DNA of 41,245 bases from a virus. Position 1 is the stretch's first letter, and each line of letters starts with the position of its first letter. Below the pieces are notes generated by a model that was not told where the DNA came from, ran no database searches, and was given only the letters and a program-made list of their open reading frames with translations. The stretch is taken from the IMG/VR virus record IMGVR_UViG_3300022745_000072, positions 1-41,245 of that record; one strand, given 5' to 3'. This document shows positions 16,561-22,454 of this stretch, one piece after another. The translations under genes were made by a program, and so were the position numbers.

Positions 16561-16996
16561 GAGACACCTCTGAGTTGTGCATCGGCTTTTTGACTAGCCC
16601 TTTATCGGTAAGCGCTGCAACCAATTCCGCAAAAGCTTTGTCACCGAAATTCCTGATGTTCAACCCAGTACCATTCAGTTGCGCCAAAATTTCGCCTACT
16701 GTGTCGTAACCTACTCGTCTCAACGCGTTATAACAGCGGGGATTTAACTCAAGTGCTTCAATCGGCGATGCCTCAGTAATCGGCAAATCTATTTTTGGTG
16801 GGGGCTCTGCAGCAAGACGCGCTAAATGTATGCAATGGCTACGCACGGTTGTCGGTGTCACGCCGTAGGATTTAGCTATCGAAACATAAGTCTCACCTTG
16901 CAAATGGCGTTCATACATCGCCTTATATTGCTGTGGTGCATCTTCCAAGCGCGTATAGGATTTCTTTTCGGTTGGCTGCAAAGTGAATTTACCCAT
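16553..16996 (-). CDS. HTH + RNA polymerase alpha-CTD-like regulator
   Basis: The protein is 147 residues from the ATG at 16996, chosen because GGGGGA lies 8 bases upstream; an ATG at 17005 has no spacing for a site. Residues about 20-65 are a helix-turn-helix (GETYVSIAKSYGVTPTTVRS). Residues about 78-137 align with the alpha C-terminal domain of bacterial RNA polymerase, including NPRCYNALRRVGYDTVGEIL and IRNFGDKAFAEL. By my alignment E. coli R265, N268, G296 and K298 correspond to R87, N90, G118 and K120, while C269 and S299 are both Ala. A DNA-binding regulator of late genes or packaging is inferred. Confidence 0.72.
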   Translation of the reverse strand: MGKFTLQPTEKKSYTRLEDAPQQYKAMYERHLQGETYVSIAKSYGVTPTTVRSHCIHLARLAAEPPPKIDLPITEASPIEALELNPRCYNALRRVGYDTVGEILAQLNGTGLNIRNFGDKAFAELVAALTDKGLVKKPMHNSEVSHG

Positions 16997-17576
16997 TGCT
17001 TGCATCCCCCGCGTGTTGGGCTGTGACGCTTTGTGCCAACGCCGCTTCGCTTGGCTTATTCAGCGCATCGAGCCGCGCTTTGAGTGACGTATTCTCCACG
17101 CGCAAGCCCTCGATAATCTCATCTTTGGCGGTGATTTCGGCTTTGTGCTGCGCCTTCATCGTTTCGATCTGCGCTTCGAGTGCAGCAATGCGCGTCGTCA
17201 GCTTATCAATGGCGGTTTGAAGCTCTGGCAAGACTTTCAATTGTTCGCTCAGCCGTTCAATGGTGGCCTTGTCTTGTGCCATTTGTCGGTATGCCTCTGC
17301 TAACTTCGCTTGATAATCCGCAATCGCTGCTTTCTTCTCTTTGTTATCGTCCAGTAGCGCGTCGATTTGCTTCTCTAACCTCAGCAATCGCTCGCGATCC
17401 TCATCGGCCCGTTTCCGATCGGCTTGGCTCAGTTCCACATACGCCGATTGGAAGTTGAGCGCGTTGGCTTCTGCTTTGTTCTGGTTGTTGGCCTTGTTCA
17501 CCTGCATAATGAGCAAGTTACCGAGGGCTGTCACCAAGAGCAGCACCACGCCGCCGATCGATAAACTCTCACCCAT
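16989..17576 (-). CDS. Membrane-anchored coiled-coil protein (spanin-like)
   Basis: The protein is 195 residues: an N-terminal membrane anchor at about 7-25 (IGGVVLLLVTALGNLLIM), then about 140 residues of continuous heptad-rich coiled coil, then a short polar tail. The topology resembles inner-membrane spanins (Rz) or other lysis accessories, and it lies directly after a multi-pass membrane gene. No partner Rz1 lipoprotein was seen, so the spanin idea is weak. It could instead be a membrane-linked scaffold. Confidence 0.6.
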   Translation of the reverse strand: MGESLSIGGVVLLLVTALGNLLIMQVNKANNQNKAEANALNFQSAYVELSQADRKRADEDRERLLRLEKQIDALLDDNKEKKAAIADYQAKLAEAYRQMAQDKATIERLSEQLKVLPELQTAIDKLTTRIAALEAQIETMKAQHKAEITAKDEIIEGLRVENTSLKARLDALNKPSEAALAQSVTAQHAGDASNG

Positions 17577-18000
17577 GCGAGCCTCGTGGCAGCAGGTTCA
17601 GGCTCATAAATGCGCAACAACCCGAATAAAGAAGGGGAGCCACAAGAATCCGCTGACCGGGAGGCATCGACAGAAAATAAATCCACGCCATGAGTGCATA
17701 AAACGTGAGTGGGGTGATGAGCAGAAGCGCGTTCTCGTATCGGGGAGCCATGAGAAGCACGCACCCACACGCCGCAAGCAACAGCCCATACCATCGAGGA
17801 GAAATGCCAGACGATTCAATGAACAGAACGACGCCGACAGGCCGATCATCGAAAATAAACAAGGCGACGAGGATCAAGAAGCACCCAGCAATATGCCCCG
17901 GCGCTACGCCCTCAAGTACAGCCTTGACCTGATTGATTATTCGGTTGGCCTTGGCGGTCAGTTCGATCCACAAAATCAAAAGCCTCTCTTCCTGCCCCAT
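17569..18000 (-). CDS. Multi-pass membrane protein, first gene of the late operon
   Basis: The 143-residue protein has about four membrane segments (HIAGCFLILVALFIF, RWYGLLLAACGCVLLMA, ALLLITPLTFYALMAWIYFL, ILVAPLLYSGCCAFM). Size and topology fit a holin-like or other membrane protein; another holin candidate is at 39160. The ATG at 18000 has no ribosome-binding site and lies in the loop of a long hairpin. An in-frame TTG at 17973 has GAGG nine bases upstream (MWIELTAK start) and may be the real start. Confidence 0.6.
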   Translation of the reverse strand: MGQEERLLILWIELTAKANRIINQVKAVLEGVAPGHIAGCFLILVALFIFDDRPVGVVLFIESSGISPRWYGLLLAACGCVLLMAPRYENALLLITPLTFYALMAWIYFLSMPPGQRILVAPLLYSGCCAFMSLNLLPRGSHG

Positions 18001-18023
18001 ATTTTAGGGTAGAAAAAGAGGCT
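17981..18023 (-). promoter_or_regulatory. Long hairpin over the first late gene start
   Basis: On the minus strand 18023-18006 pairs with 17981-17998. The first seven pairs (AGCCTCT with AGAGGCT) are perfect. Then come Watson-Crick pairs with three G-U wobbles and one A-C mismatch (18010/17994). The seven-base loop AAAATAT contains AU of the start codon, and the 3' arm holds the Shine-Dalgarno-like AGGAAGAGAGG. Outer AATCAA/TTGATT (17974-17979, 18031-18036) can extend it. It probably represses translation until opened. Confidence 0.55.
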
Positions 18024-18033
18024 CTAAAAGTTG

Positions 18034-18052
18034 ATTATAGCCACGTGGTGGC
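18034..18052 (-). promoter_or_regulatory. Candidate late promoter with palindrome
   Basis: TATAAT on the minus strand at 18039-18034 lies about 34 bases before the first late gene start. A 5-bp palindrome GCCAC-gtg-GTGGC at 18040-18052 sits directly upstream of the -10, where an activator or repressor could bind. No good -35 is visible, so activator dependence is likely if the promoter is real. This 72-base gap (18001-18072) separates the early-region genes from the packaging and head genes. Confidence 0.4.
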
Positions 18053-18072
18053 AGGCACCTAGCCTATGAATT

Positions 18073-18315
18073 TCACCTTACCCATACGTTTCTACGTATT
18101 AAGTCATTGCGCCGCCAAAACCATTTCGTAAGGCGTTCTGAATCAATCCAATAATAGCCATCTTGTGCTGTGTTCGGATCACTTTTCAGCGCTTCGATCC
18201 AAAAAGGAATCCGCTTTGCCGATTCAGGGTAATTGGGTTCTTCATTCTTATTGAGTATTCGCAATACCCGACACGCTTTTCGATAGCGTTCTTTTGCAAT
18301 TTGCCTCTTTGCCAT
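18073..18315 (-). CDS. Basic hypothetical protein (80 aa)
   Basis: The start at 18315 overlaps the upstream stop (TGATG), and AAGG lies 10 bases upstream. The N-terminus is strongly basic and helical (MAKRQIAKERYRKACRVLRIL), followed by a Trp-rich part (FWIEALKSDP, YYWIDSERLTKWFWRR). I recognise no family. The basic face suggests nucleic-acid binding. It is the last gene before the late promoter region. Confidence 0.6.
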   Translation of the reverse strand: MAKRQIAKERYRKACRVLRILNKNEEPNYPESAKRIPFWIEALKSDPNTAQDGYYWIDSERLTKWFWRRNDLIRRNVWVR

Positions 18316-18656
18316 CAAACGTTGCCTTTTCGCCACTCGATCTCGAAGCAAACAGTTTTGACAAAATCCTCAAATGTTTCTACCCCTGAATAGGTAGCCA
18401 CATTGCAAATATCTTCATCGCAGCGCAAGCAAATAATATGGAGCGCTGACATATCGGATCCGCTTTCTGAGTTGCCAGTGTTCCAAGCACAATCAGCACG
18501 ATCAATCGCTCGTCCGCAAGTTGGGCAAATGTCTAATTTCCATTTGACCAAAGTATCATGCAGCAGCTTATCGAGTTCTCCGTCTGTCATATGCCTTTCC
18601 GGGATAAATGATCCTATGAATGGCTCATCCCATTCCGACTTTTTATCGTCTACCAT
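18315..18656 (-). CDS. Zinc-binding hypothetical protein (113 aa)
   Basis: The acidic N-terminus is followed by CPTCGRAIDRADCAW and CLRCDEDIC, pairs that could hold one or two zinc ions. The C-terminal segment (FEDFVKTVCFEIEW) looks helical. It is coupled to the following gene by TGATG. No function is recognised. Confidence 0.62.
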   Translation of the reverse strand: MVDDKKSEWDEPFIGSFIPERHMTDGELDKLLHDTLVKWKLDICPTCGRAIDRADCAWNTGNSESGSDMSALHIICLRCDEDICNVATYSGVETFEDFVKTVCFEIEWRKGNV

Positions 18657-18659
18657 CCC

Positions 18660-18968
18660 TCACCCTCCCATCAATCGTCTAACCGCAGGGTGTGTATAGC
18701 TCCCCGCCACCAACACAAATTTACCATGCAAGCGCTGCGCCCGCCGAAAGGCGATCAGCTCGGTCATGCGCCGCTCAACGTTTTGCTTGCTGATGCCGAG
18801 TATCTTGGCAATCTCTGAGGCATACGGCCCTTGCCCCGCATGATCCGAAGCGTAGAACGCAAACACCGCCTCGACCTTATCCCGCGTCAAGCGCATTTCG
18901 CCCAGTGTGGAGAGCAGCGTTTCAGACGGCACCCATTCATCGTAATTCGGGATGAATTCACTCAACAT
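18660..18968 (-). CDS. Winged-helix-like DNA-binding protein (102 aa)
   Basis: The middle (GPYASEIAKILGISKQNVERRMTELIAFRRAQR) is a clear helix-turn-helix followed by a possible wing (HGKFVLVAGSYTHPAVRR). The architecture resembles MarR/GntR-type winged helices or phage replication regulators. An 11-base overlap with the upstream gene suggests coupling. The target is unknown. Confidence 0.65.
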   Translation of the reverse strand: MLSEFIPNYDEWVPSETLLSTLGEMRLTRDKVEAVFAFYASDHAGQGPYASEIAKILGISKQNVERRMTELIAFRRAQRLHGKFVLVAGSYTHPAVRRLMGG

Positions 18969-19164
18969 TTGAATCCCCTTTGCCGTGCATAATGTATGCG
19001 TGAAGGCGCTTCAATTCCGCGATGATCATGTTATGCACTTGCGCATTTTCAAACACCAACATGGCAACTTGCGTATTCAATTCTTTTACCGATTCAACAA
19101 GCTGCTTGTTTTCTTCTTTGAGCGCTTGTACGTTTTCCCATAGTGCTTGTTCCTGCTCGTTCAT
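18958..19164 (-). CDS. Small coiled-coil protein (68 aa)
   Basis: Nearly the whole protein is one heptad-rich helix (ENVQALKEENKQLVESVKEL ... LVFENAQVHNMIIAELKRL). It is coupled to both neighbours by short overlaps. No function is visible, but it may mediate oligomerisation of a partner protein. Confidence 0.6.
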   Translation of the reverse strand: MNEQEQALWENVQALKEENKQLVESVKELNTQVAMLVFENAQVHNMIIAELKRLHAYIMHGKGDSNVE

Positions 19165-19487
19165 AGCTCCCCCTTGCCCTGCTCAATGATCACCCGCAGC
19201 CGCTTCACTTCTTCAACCAACCAAGCCATATCGCGCCCGCCGATAGGATCAGGCGTGTGCAAGGTTCGCCAATGCCCATGCGTAAAAACATGCGTAGTTA
19301 CGATATAGCTCACTGTATAGGCGGCAAGCCGATCTTCAATTTCTTTCAACCGATCCTGTTCTTCGTTCATCGTGCTAGGCTTAGGCCATTCTTCCGATGT
19401 TTCAGGTATCCAATACTGACAATTAGAGCAAAGTAGCCCGCCATGCGTTCTGATCCATGCATCACTATCACATCTACGACATTTCAT
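19161..19487 (-). CDS. Zinc-ribbon hypothetical protein (108 aa)
   Basis: The start at 19487 (MKCRRC) is fixed by an ATGA overlap with the preceding gene. Residues 3-23 hold CRRC and CSNC pairs of a zinc ribbon. The rest is helical and ends with a MAWLVEEVKRLRVII segment, also seen as MDWLIAEVKKLRAK in the gene at 19750. That repeated segment is common in small phage early proteins. Confidence 0.62.
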   Translation of the reverse strand: MKCRRCDSDAWIRTHGGLLCSNCQYWIPETSEEWPKPSTMNEEQDRLKEIEDRLAAYTVSYIVTTHVFTHGHWRTLHTPDPIGGRDMAWLVEEVKRLRVIIEQGKGEL

Positions 19488-19753
19488 CGCACCCGCTCCC
19501 ACAACTCATCATCCGTATGATGCCCGATCCGAAAAGCGTAGTATTTCCCGCCGATAAACTTCATACACAACCAGCCTGTGTGATTGTGATCAATCCGATG
19601 CACTTCATACTCCACGCTGGGATCGTCACTCATCACCACCACCCAGCCGGGCTTCAGCTCCGAGGCGCGCAGCGTGCGATGCAAGGCATCGGCATCGTGG
19701 CACGCGACGGCCAGCGCTTCTTCCCACATGGGATCTAACCGTATTTTACTCAC
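19484..19753 (-). CDS. Hypothetical protein (89 aa)
   Basis: I prefer the GTG at 19753, which forms a GTGA overlap with the upstream stop, over an ATG at 19816 that would overlap by 67 bases. The C-terminal half is a small beta domain (PGWVVVMSDDPSVEYEVHRI; GWLCMKFIGGKYYAFRIG). No family is recognised. Confidence 0.58.
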   Translation of the reverse strand: MSKIRLDPMWEEALAVACHDADALHRTLRASELKPGWVVVMSDDPSVEYEVHRIDHNHTGWLCMKFIGGKYYAFRIGHHTDDELWERVR

Positions 19754-20151
19754 AGATCCTCGCTTTTCATCAATCGAGACAACGACGAAGGATCGGCTTC
19801 TTTTAGCCAATTGCAAACCATTCTGATATCTATATCGGTGTTCTTCTCATTAACCACCACATAGATGTCTCTCAATTTTGACCAATGATTTACCAGTTCA
19901 GGGTGATTCTTCAACAAATCACCCAACGCAATACGGACTTTTTTCCGTAAAATAGACTTGGCTTGGCTGGCTTTGGTTGTATGTTTGAGGTTTACCTCGT
20001 CTGTTTTAGCCCGAAGCTTTTTCACTTCTGCTATGAGCCAATCCATGTGCGGTCTAGCATCGATTACATTTCCTCGCGAGTCCCGATAATCGATCCAAAT
20101 GCTTTCAACACGCATTTCTTCTATCATCGGCAACCAATCTTGTTCACTCAT
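19750..20151 (-). CDS. Hypothetical protein with WLxxEVKxLR motif (133 aa)
   Basis: The protein contains VIDARPHMDWLIAEVKKLRA, then basic and helical stretches. It is coupled to genes on both sides by ATGA-type overlaps. Only local similarity to the 108-residue protein at 19161 is seen. The function is unknown. Confidence 0.6.
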   Translation of the reverse strand: MSEQDWLPMIEEMRVESIWIDYRDSRGNVIDARPHMDWLIAEVKKLRAKTDEVNLKHTTKASQAKSILRKKVRIALGDLLKNHPELVNHWSKLRDIYVVVNEKNTDIDIRMVCNWLKEADPSSLSRLMKSEDL

Positions 20152-20243
20152 CGCTTATTCCTCCTCACCACGAGCACACCAATCGCCAATAGATTCAGAA
20201 AGAACGCCACATCGAACAAGAAAAAGGCTATATCACGCGCCAC
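20148..20243 (-). CDS. Small single-pass membrane peptide (31 aa)
   Basis: This short frame starts with GTG at 20243 and ends in a TGA overlapping the next ATG. It encodes one hydrophobic helix (IAFFLFDVAFFLNLLAIG) and a basic end (RRNKR), so the C-terminus should be cytoplasmic. The start context (GGGGGTGAAAC then GTGGC) is a near copy of that of the upstream gene, which supports the start. It was too short for routine ORF calling. Confidence 0.5.
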   Translation of the reverse strand: MARDIAFFLFDVAFFLNLLAIGVLVVRRNKR

Positions 20244-20535
20244 GTTTCACCCCCAACGCTGCCAGCGCTCGCTCCAGCTTGCGCTTCTTGGCCAGCATGT
20301 TCAACCGTGCGCGGTTGCGCTTGTGATAGGCTTTGATATAGCCGCGCTGCTTGTCGCGGTTCTTCTCCACCCAACGCCGCTTGGATTCTTTGCGGCTGGT
20401 GTAATGAATGGCGTAGTGGCATTGCTTGCACTTGCGCAGCCGCCACACCTTGCCCGTAGGCCCGATGCCAGTTTTGAGAAACTCGTCAATCGGCAGGGTG
20501 CGCTTGCAGAAACTACAGACGCGAGTATCAGCCAT
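20233..20535 (-). CDS. Basic zinc-ribbon protein, copy 2 (100 aa)
   Basis: The N-terminus has CSFCKRTLPIDEF then CKQCHY, a zinc-ribbon pattern also present in the N-terminal region of the HNH endonuclease at 9633. A very basic helical tail follows, ending ALAALGVKRGA. The gene upstream is a tandem paralogue ending ALEALGVKHG. There is no HNH catalytic core. A DNA- or RNA-binding remnant of a homing endonuclease, or a real adaptor, is possible. Confidence 0.65.
   Translation of the reverse strand: MADTRVCSFCKRTLPIDEFLKTGIGPTGKVWRLRKCKQCHYAIHYTSRKESKRRWVEKNRDKQRGYIKAYHKRNRARLNMLAKKRKLERALAALGVKRGA
20241..20269. repeat. 29-bp imperfect direct repeat, copy 1
   Basis: This copy covers the end of the zinc-ribbon gene and the start of the 31-residue gene. 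It matches 20533-20561 with two differences. Each copy carries a gene end, the GGGGGTGAAAC site and the next start codon, so the duplication carried translation signals with it. Confidence 0.75.
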
Positions 20536-20821
20536 GTTTCACCCCCAACGCTTCCAGCGCTTTTTTCATCCGCCACTTCTTTCGAGTAAGGTTGTATTGC
20601 TCCCGATGTGCTTGCCGCCATCGCACCGACCGCGCATAGTTTTCGGCTTTGTGCGAAAGATAATAGTTGCGGGTGTAGATTTTCTGCTTGTCCTTGGTTT
20701 TCTTGTAAACGCAGGCATAGCAGACGTTCACCCGGTACTGGCTTCCGTTGCGATATTTAGCCAGCTTGAACTTGGTTTCGGGCAGCGTCTGCTTGCATGA
20801 CTTGCAATAGTGGTCAGTCAT
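20528..20821 (-). CDS. Basic zinc-ribbon protein, copy 1 (97 aa)
   Basis: The protein contains CKSCKQTLPETKF and CYACVYKK, then a strongly basic, aromatic-rich helix region ending ALEALGVKHG. The next gene is a tandem paralogue, and both resemble the ribbon part of the HNH endonuclease at 9633. Its start overlaps the methyltransferase stop (ATGA). Likely nucleic-acid binding. Confidence 0.65.
   Translation of the reverse strand: MTDHYCKSCKQTLPETKFKLAKYRNGSQYRVNVCYACVYKKTKDKQKIYTRNYYLSHKAENYARSVRWRQAHREQYNLTRKKWRMKKALEALGVKHG
20533..20561. repeat. 29-bp imperfect direct repeat, copy 2
   Basis: This copy spans the end of the first zinc-ribbon gene and the start of the second, and matches 20241-20269 with two differences about 292 bases apart. 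It supports a tandem duplication of the zinc-ribbon unit together with its translation signal. Confidence 0.75.
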
Positions 20822-21390
20822 AGTAGCGGCTCCTGTGTGTGCTTAACTTCCTGCACCGTTTCATCGGTGAACAATGGCGGTGTCCACGGTTCCGCCAGCC
20901 GTTTCCGCGCCATTTCGACATATTCCGCGTTCACATCACAAGCGATGAAATGTCTACCTAATCGTTTCGCTGCAATTGCCGTTGTGCCGCCACCGGAAAA
21001 CGGATCTAATACAATATCTCCCGGCTTGCTGTGTAATTTGATAAAATGTTCCATCAGCGCAATCGGTTTTGGCGTAGGATGATCGGTAGCTTGCGGAATT
21101 ATCTTTCGTGCCATCGATGGACGGATGATATTTTCAATTGTGTTCGTCGTGTCATACCATTTACATGCTGCCCCCGGTTTCATTGCTACCAGCACCGTCT
21201 CATAACTGCGCCGATAATGCCAACCCATACCCATCGGGCCTTTATCCCAGACCACCATTTGCTTAAATTCCAATACCTCATCCAACCAAAGCGACCACCG
21301 CGCAAATTGTGGATCGGGGCCGCCGCCGCCGCAGCAGCAGCAGCAGCAGCAGCAGCAACCCGGTTTCAGAATGCGCTTATATTCTTTCAC
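20818..21390 (-). CDS. DNA methyltransferase, C-terminal part (beta class)
   Basis: This part starts at a GTG overlapping the stop of the upstream half (GTGA). It opens KEYKRILKPG, then nine Cys and four Gly, then PDPQFARWSLWLDE and VVWDKGPMGMGWHYRRSYE. The AdoMet-binding motif I is DPFSGGGTT near residue 140, after which come GRHFIACDVN and EYVEMARKRL. With DPPY in the upstream frame the order IV then I is that of beta-class DNA methyltransferases. It probably works with the upstream half, or the split is an error. Confidence 0.78.
   Translation of the reverse strand: MKEYKRILKPGCCCCCCCCCGGGGPDPQFARWSLWLDEVLEFKQMVVWDKGPMGMGWHYRRSYETVLVAMKPGAACKWYDTTNTIENIIRPSMARKIIPQATDHPTPKPIALMEHFIKLHSKPGDIVLDPFSGGGTTAIAAKRLGRHFIACDVNAEYVEMARKRLAEPWTPPLFTDETVQEVKHTQEPLL
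21319..21357 (-). repeat. Trinucleotide repeat encoding Cys9-Gly4
   Basis: On the coding strand TGC is repeated nine times and then GGC four times. All codons are identical within each run, which suggests replication slippage. Length changes in units of three would keep the reading frame, so on/off phase variation is not expected. I believe related methyltransferases also have a Cys/Gly run at this place, but cannot verify it here. Confidence 0.9.
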
Positions 21391-21617
21391 GCATTTTGAA
21401 ATAACTCACCAGCCTCTAACCCATCGTTGGCAATAGGACGCGATGCGGAAACTGATTTCTGCGTTCCGAGTGCAACTTCCCTACGTTGAATTAAATCGCC
21501 GTTGTTGTTGTTGTGCCCATAGGGCGGATCTGTCAATATCAAATCCACCGACTGATCCGGCAATTGTGCCATCAGTTCGAGCGCTTCCATGTGATAAATC
21601 GTGTCTAACTCCATCAC
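21387..21617 (-). CDS. DNA methyltransferase, N-terminal part (DPPY motif)
   Basis: This 76-residue frame contains DLILTDPPYGHNNNNGDLIQ, the catalytic motif IV (DPPY) of amino-methyltransferases, with a run of four Asn encoded by identical codons. It ends FQNA-stop. Reading one base back at the stop joins it directly to VKEYKRILKPG of the next frame without loss of residues, as expected for one original gene. Its ATG is coupled to the upstream gene by ATGA. Confidence 0.75.
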   Translation of the reverse strand: MMELDTIYHMEALELMAQLPDQSVDLILTDPPYGHNNNNGDLIQRREVALGTQKSVSASRPIANDGLEAGELFQNA

Positions 21618-21931
21618 AGTCTAGCCCTCCCCCACGCATCCACGCCACGCTTGCAGCGTTCACGGTAGGCCTTTTGGCGACACTTGTTACTGCAATACAA
21701 CGCGTGCTTGCCGTTATGCGTTGCCCACACCTTGGCGTCACATTGAGCGCACGTAACAATATCGGCCATTACGTCGCGAGAGGGCTTAGCGAGCTTCTTA
21801 CGTTCGACCTTAGCGCGTTGAATATAATCGGCTTGTCGGCAGGCCGAACCACAATAAATAGCTGTCCATCGACGGGCTTTGAAAAAGCATCCACAACGGA
21901 CGCAATGACGAGGGAGAGAGGGTAGGGTCAT
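21614..21931 (-). CDS. Tandem zinc-finger protein (105 aa)
   Basis: I choose the ATG at 21931, which overlaps the stop of a 13-codon leader (ATGA). Two similar units follow: HCVRCGCFF ... YCGSACRQADYIQR and TCAQCDAKV ... YCSNKCRQKAYRERC. Each has four cysteines, like small zinc fingers of the CxxC-n-YCSxxCR type. The rest is basic. It leads into the methyltransferase genes with an ATGA overlap. A DNA-binding role is likely. Confidence 0.68.
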   Translation of the reverse strand: MTLPSLPRHCVRCGCFFKARRWTAIYCGSACRQADYIQRAKVERKKLAKPSRDVMADIVTCAQCDAKVWATHNGKHALYCSNKCRQKAYRERCKRGVDAWGRARL

Positions 21932-21969
21932 GGCATCACTTGCCACGACGAATAGAGCGTCGGTCCCAT
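21928..21969 (-). CDS. Candidate 13-residue leader peptide
   Basis: A short frame (MGPTLYSSWQVMP) begins at 21969 with AGAGGAG about 10 bases upstream, one of the better ribosome-binding sites of this region. Its stop overlaps the ATG of the zinc-finger gene (ATGA). The downstream gene has no comparable site of its own. Translation of the leader probably feeds ribosomes into the zinc-finger and methyltransferase genes. Confidence 0.45.
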   Translation of the reverse strand: MGPTLYSSWQVMP

Positions 21970-22024
21970 GGTAAATAGACTCCTCTGAAGCACAGCTAAT
22001 AATGCGTACCAGTGAATCGCATAA

Positions 22025-22041
22025 CGCGGGGACCGTCCGCG
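22025..22041. repeat. GC-rich hairpin in the 140-bp gap 21970-22109
   Basis: CGCGG (22025-22029) and CCGCG (22037-22041) form a 5-bp stem with a 7-base loop. There is no T-tract on either strand. The remainder of the gap between the nuclease gene stop and the leader peptide shows no gene, no tRNA and no convincing promoter. It may be an untranslated leader or a weak processing site. Confidence 0.35.
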
Positions 22042-22109
22042 CTATACAACCCCTATGGTATCACAATCCAGCCTAGAATGCCAGACCTTTTATAGAACAG
22101 ATGGCAAAT

Positions 22110-22454
22110 TCAAGCGCTTTTTGTAATCGCCTCACGTACCACTTTCGCCACTTGTTCAATCATCGCTTCTGGGTCATTGTCAATCATGGTTCCGCTGTAG
22201 CGCAGAATGCGATAACCCAATTCAGACAACTTGTTGATCTTCCAACGATCTGCGTCTGTGTTATGGCGGCCACCCTTATAGGCATGCTGACCGCCGTCCA
22301 CTTCAACAGCCACTTTTAACGCTGGCCAAGAAAAATCGATCTGATGCTTCCGACCGGGGATCAGTTTCTGCTCACGCAATGGCGCGGGTAGATCCTTCGG
22401 CGCGAGTAGTTTCCACCAATGCTCGAACGCGGCTTCCAAATGACTGTTACTCAC
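22110..22454 (-). CDS. DUF559-like PD-(D/E)xK nuclease
   Basis: The GTG start at 22454 has GAGGAGGA about 8 bases upstream, better than an ATG at 22478. The 114-residue protein has the core of the DUF559/Vsr-like nuclease fold: KHQIDFSWPALKVAVEVDGGQHAYKG (Asp, Glu-Val-Asp, Gln-His), RWKINKLSELGYRILRY and a C-terminal helix. Such proteins could act in repair or as a junction resolvase during phage replication. The exact substrate is unknown. Confidence 0.78.
   Translation of the reverse strand: MSNSHLEAAFEHWWKLLAPKDLPAPLREQKLIPGRKHQIDFSWPALKVAVEVDGGQHAYKGGRHNTDADRWKINKLSELGYRILRYSGTMIDNDPEAMIEQVAKVVREAITKSA

Noticed and set aside
21319-21357. Triplet repeat as an on/off phase-variation switch
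   Set aside because: The unit is three bases, so slippage changes the number of residues but not the reading frame.
21380-21400. Programmed frameshift joining the methyltransferase halves
   Set aside because: No slippery heptamer precedes the stop; translational coupling by GTGA or an error is simpler.
21970-22109. tRNA gene or CRISPR-like array in the longest intergenic gap
   Set aside because: No cloverleaf, no T-arm consensus and no spaced repeats on either strand.
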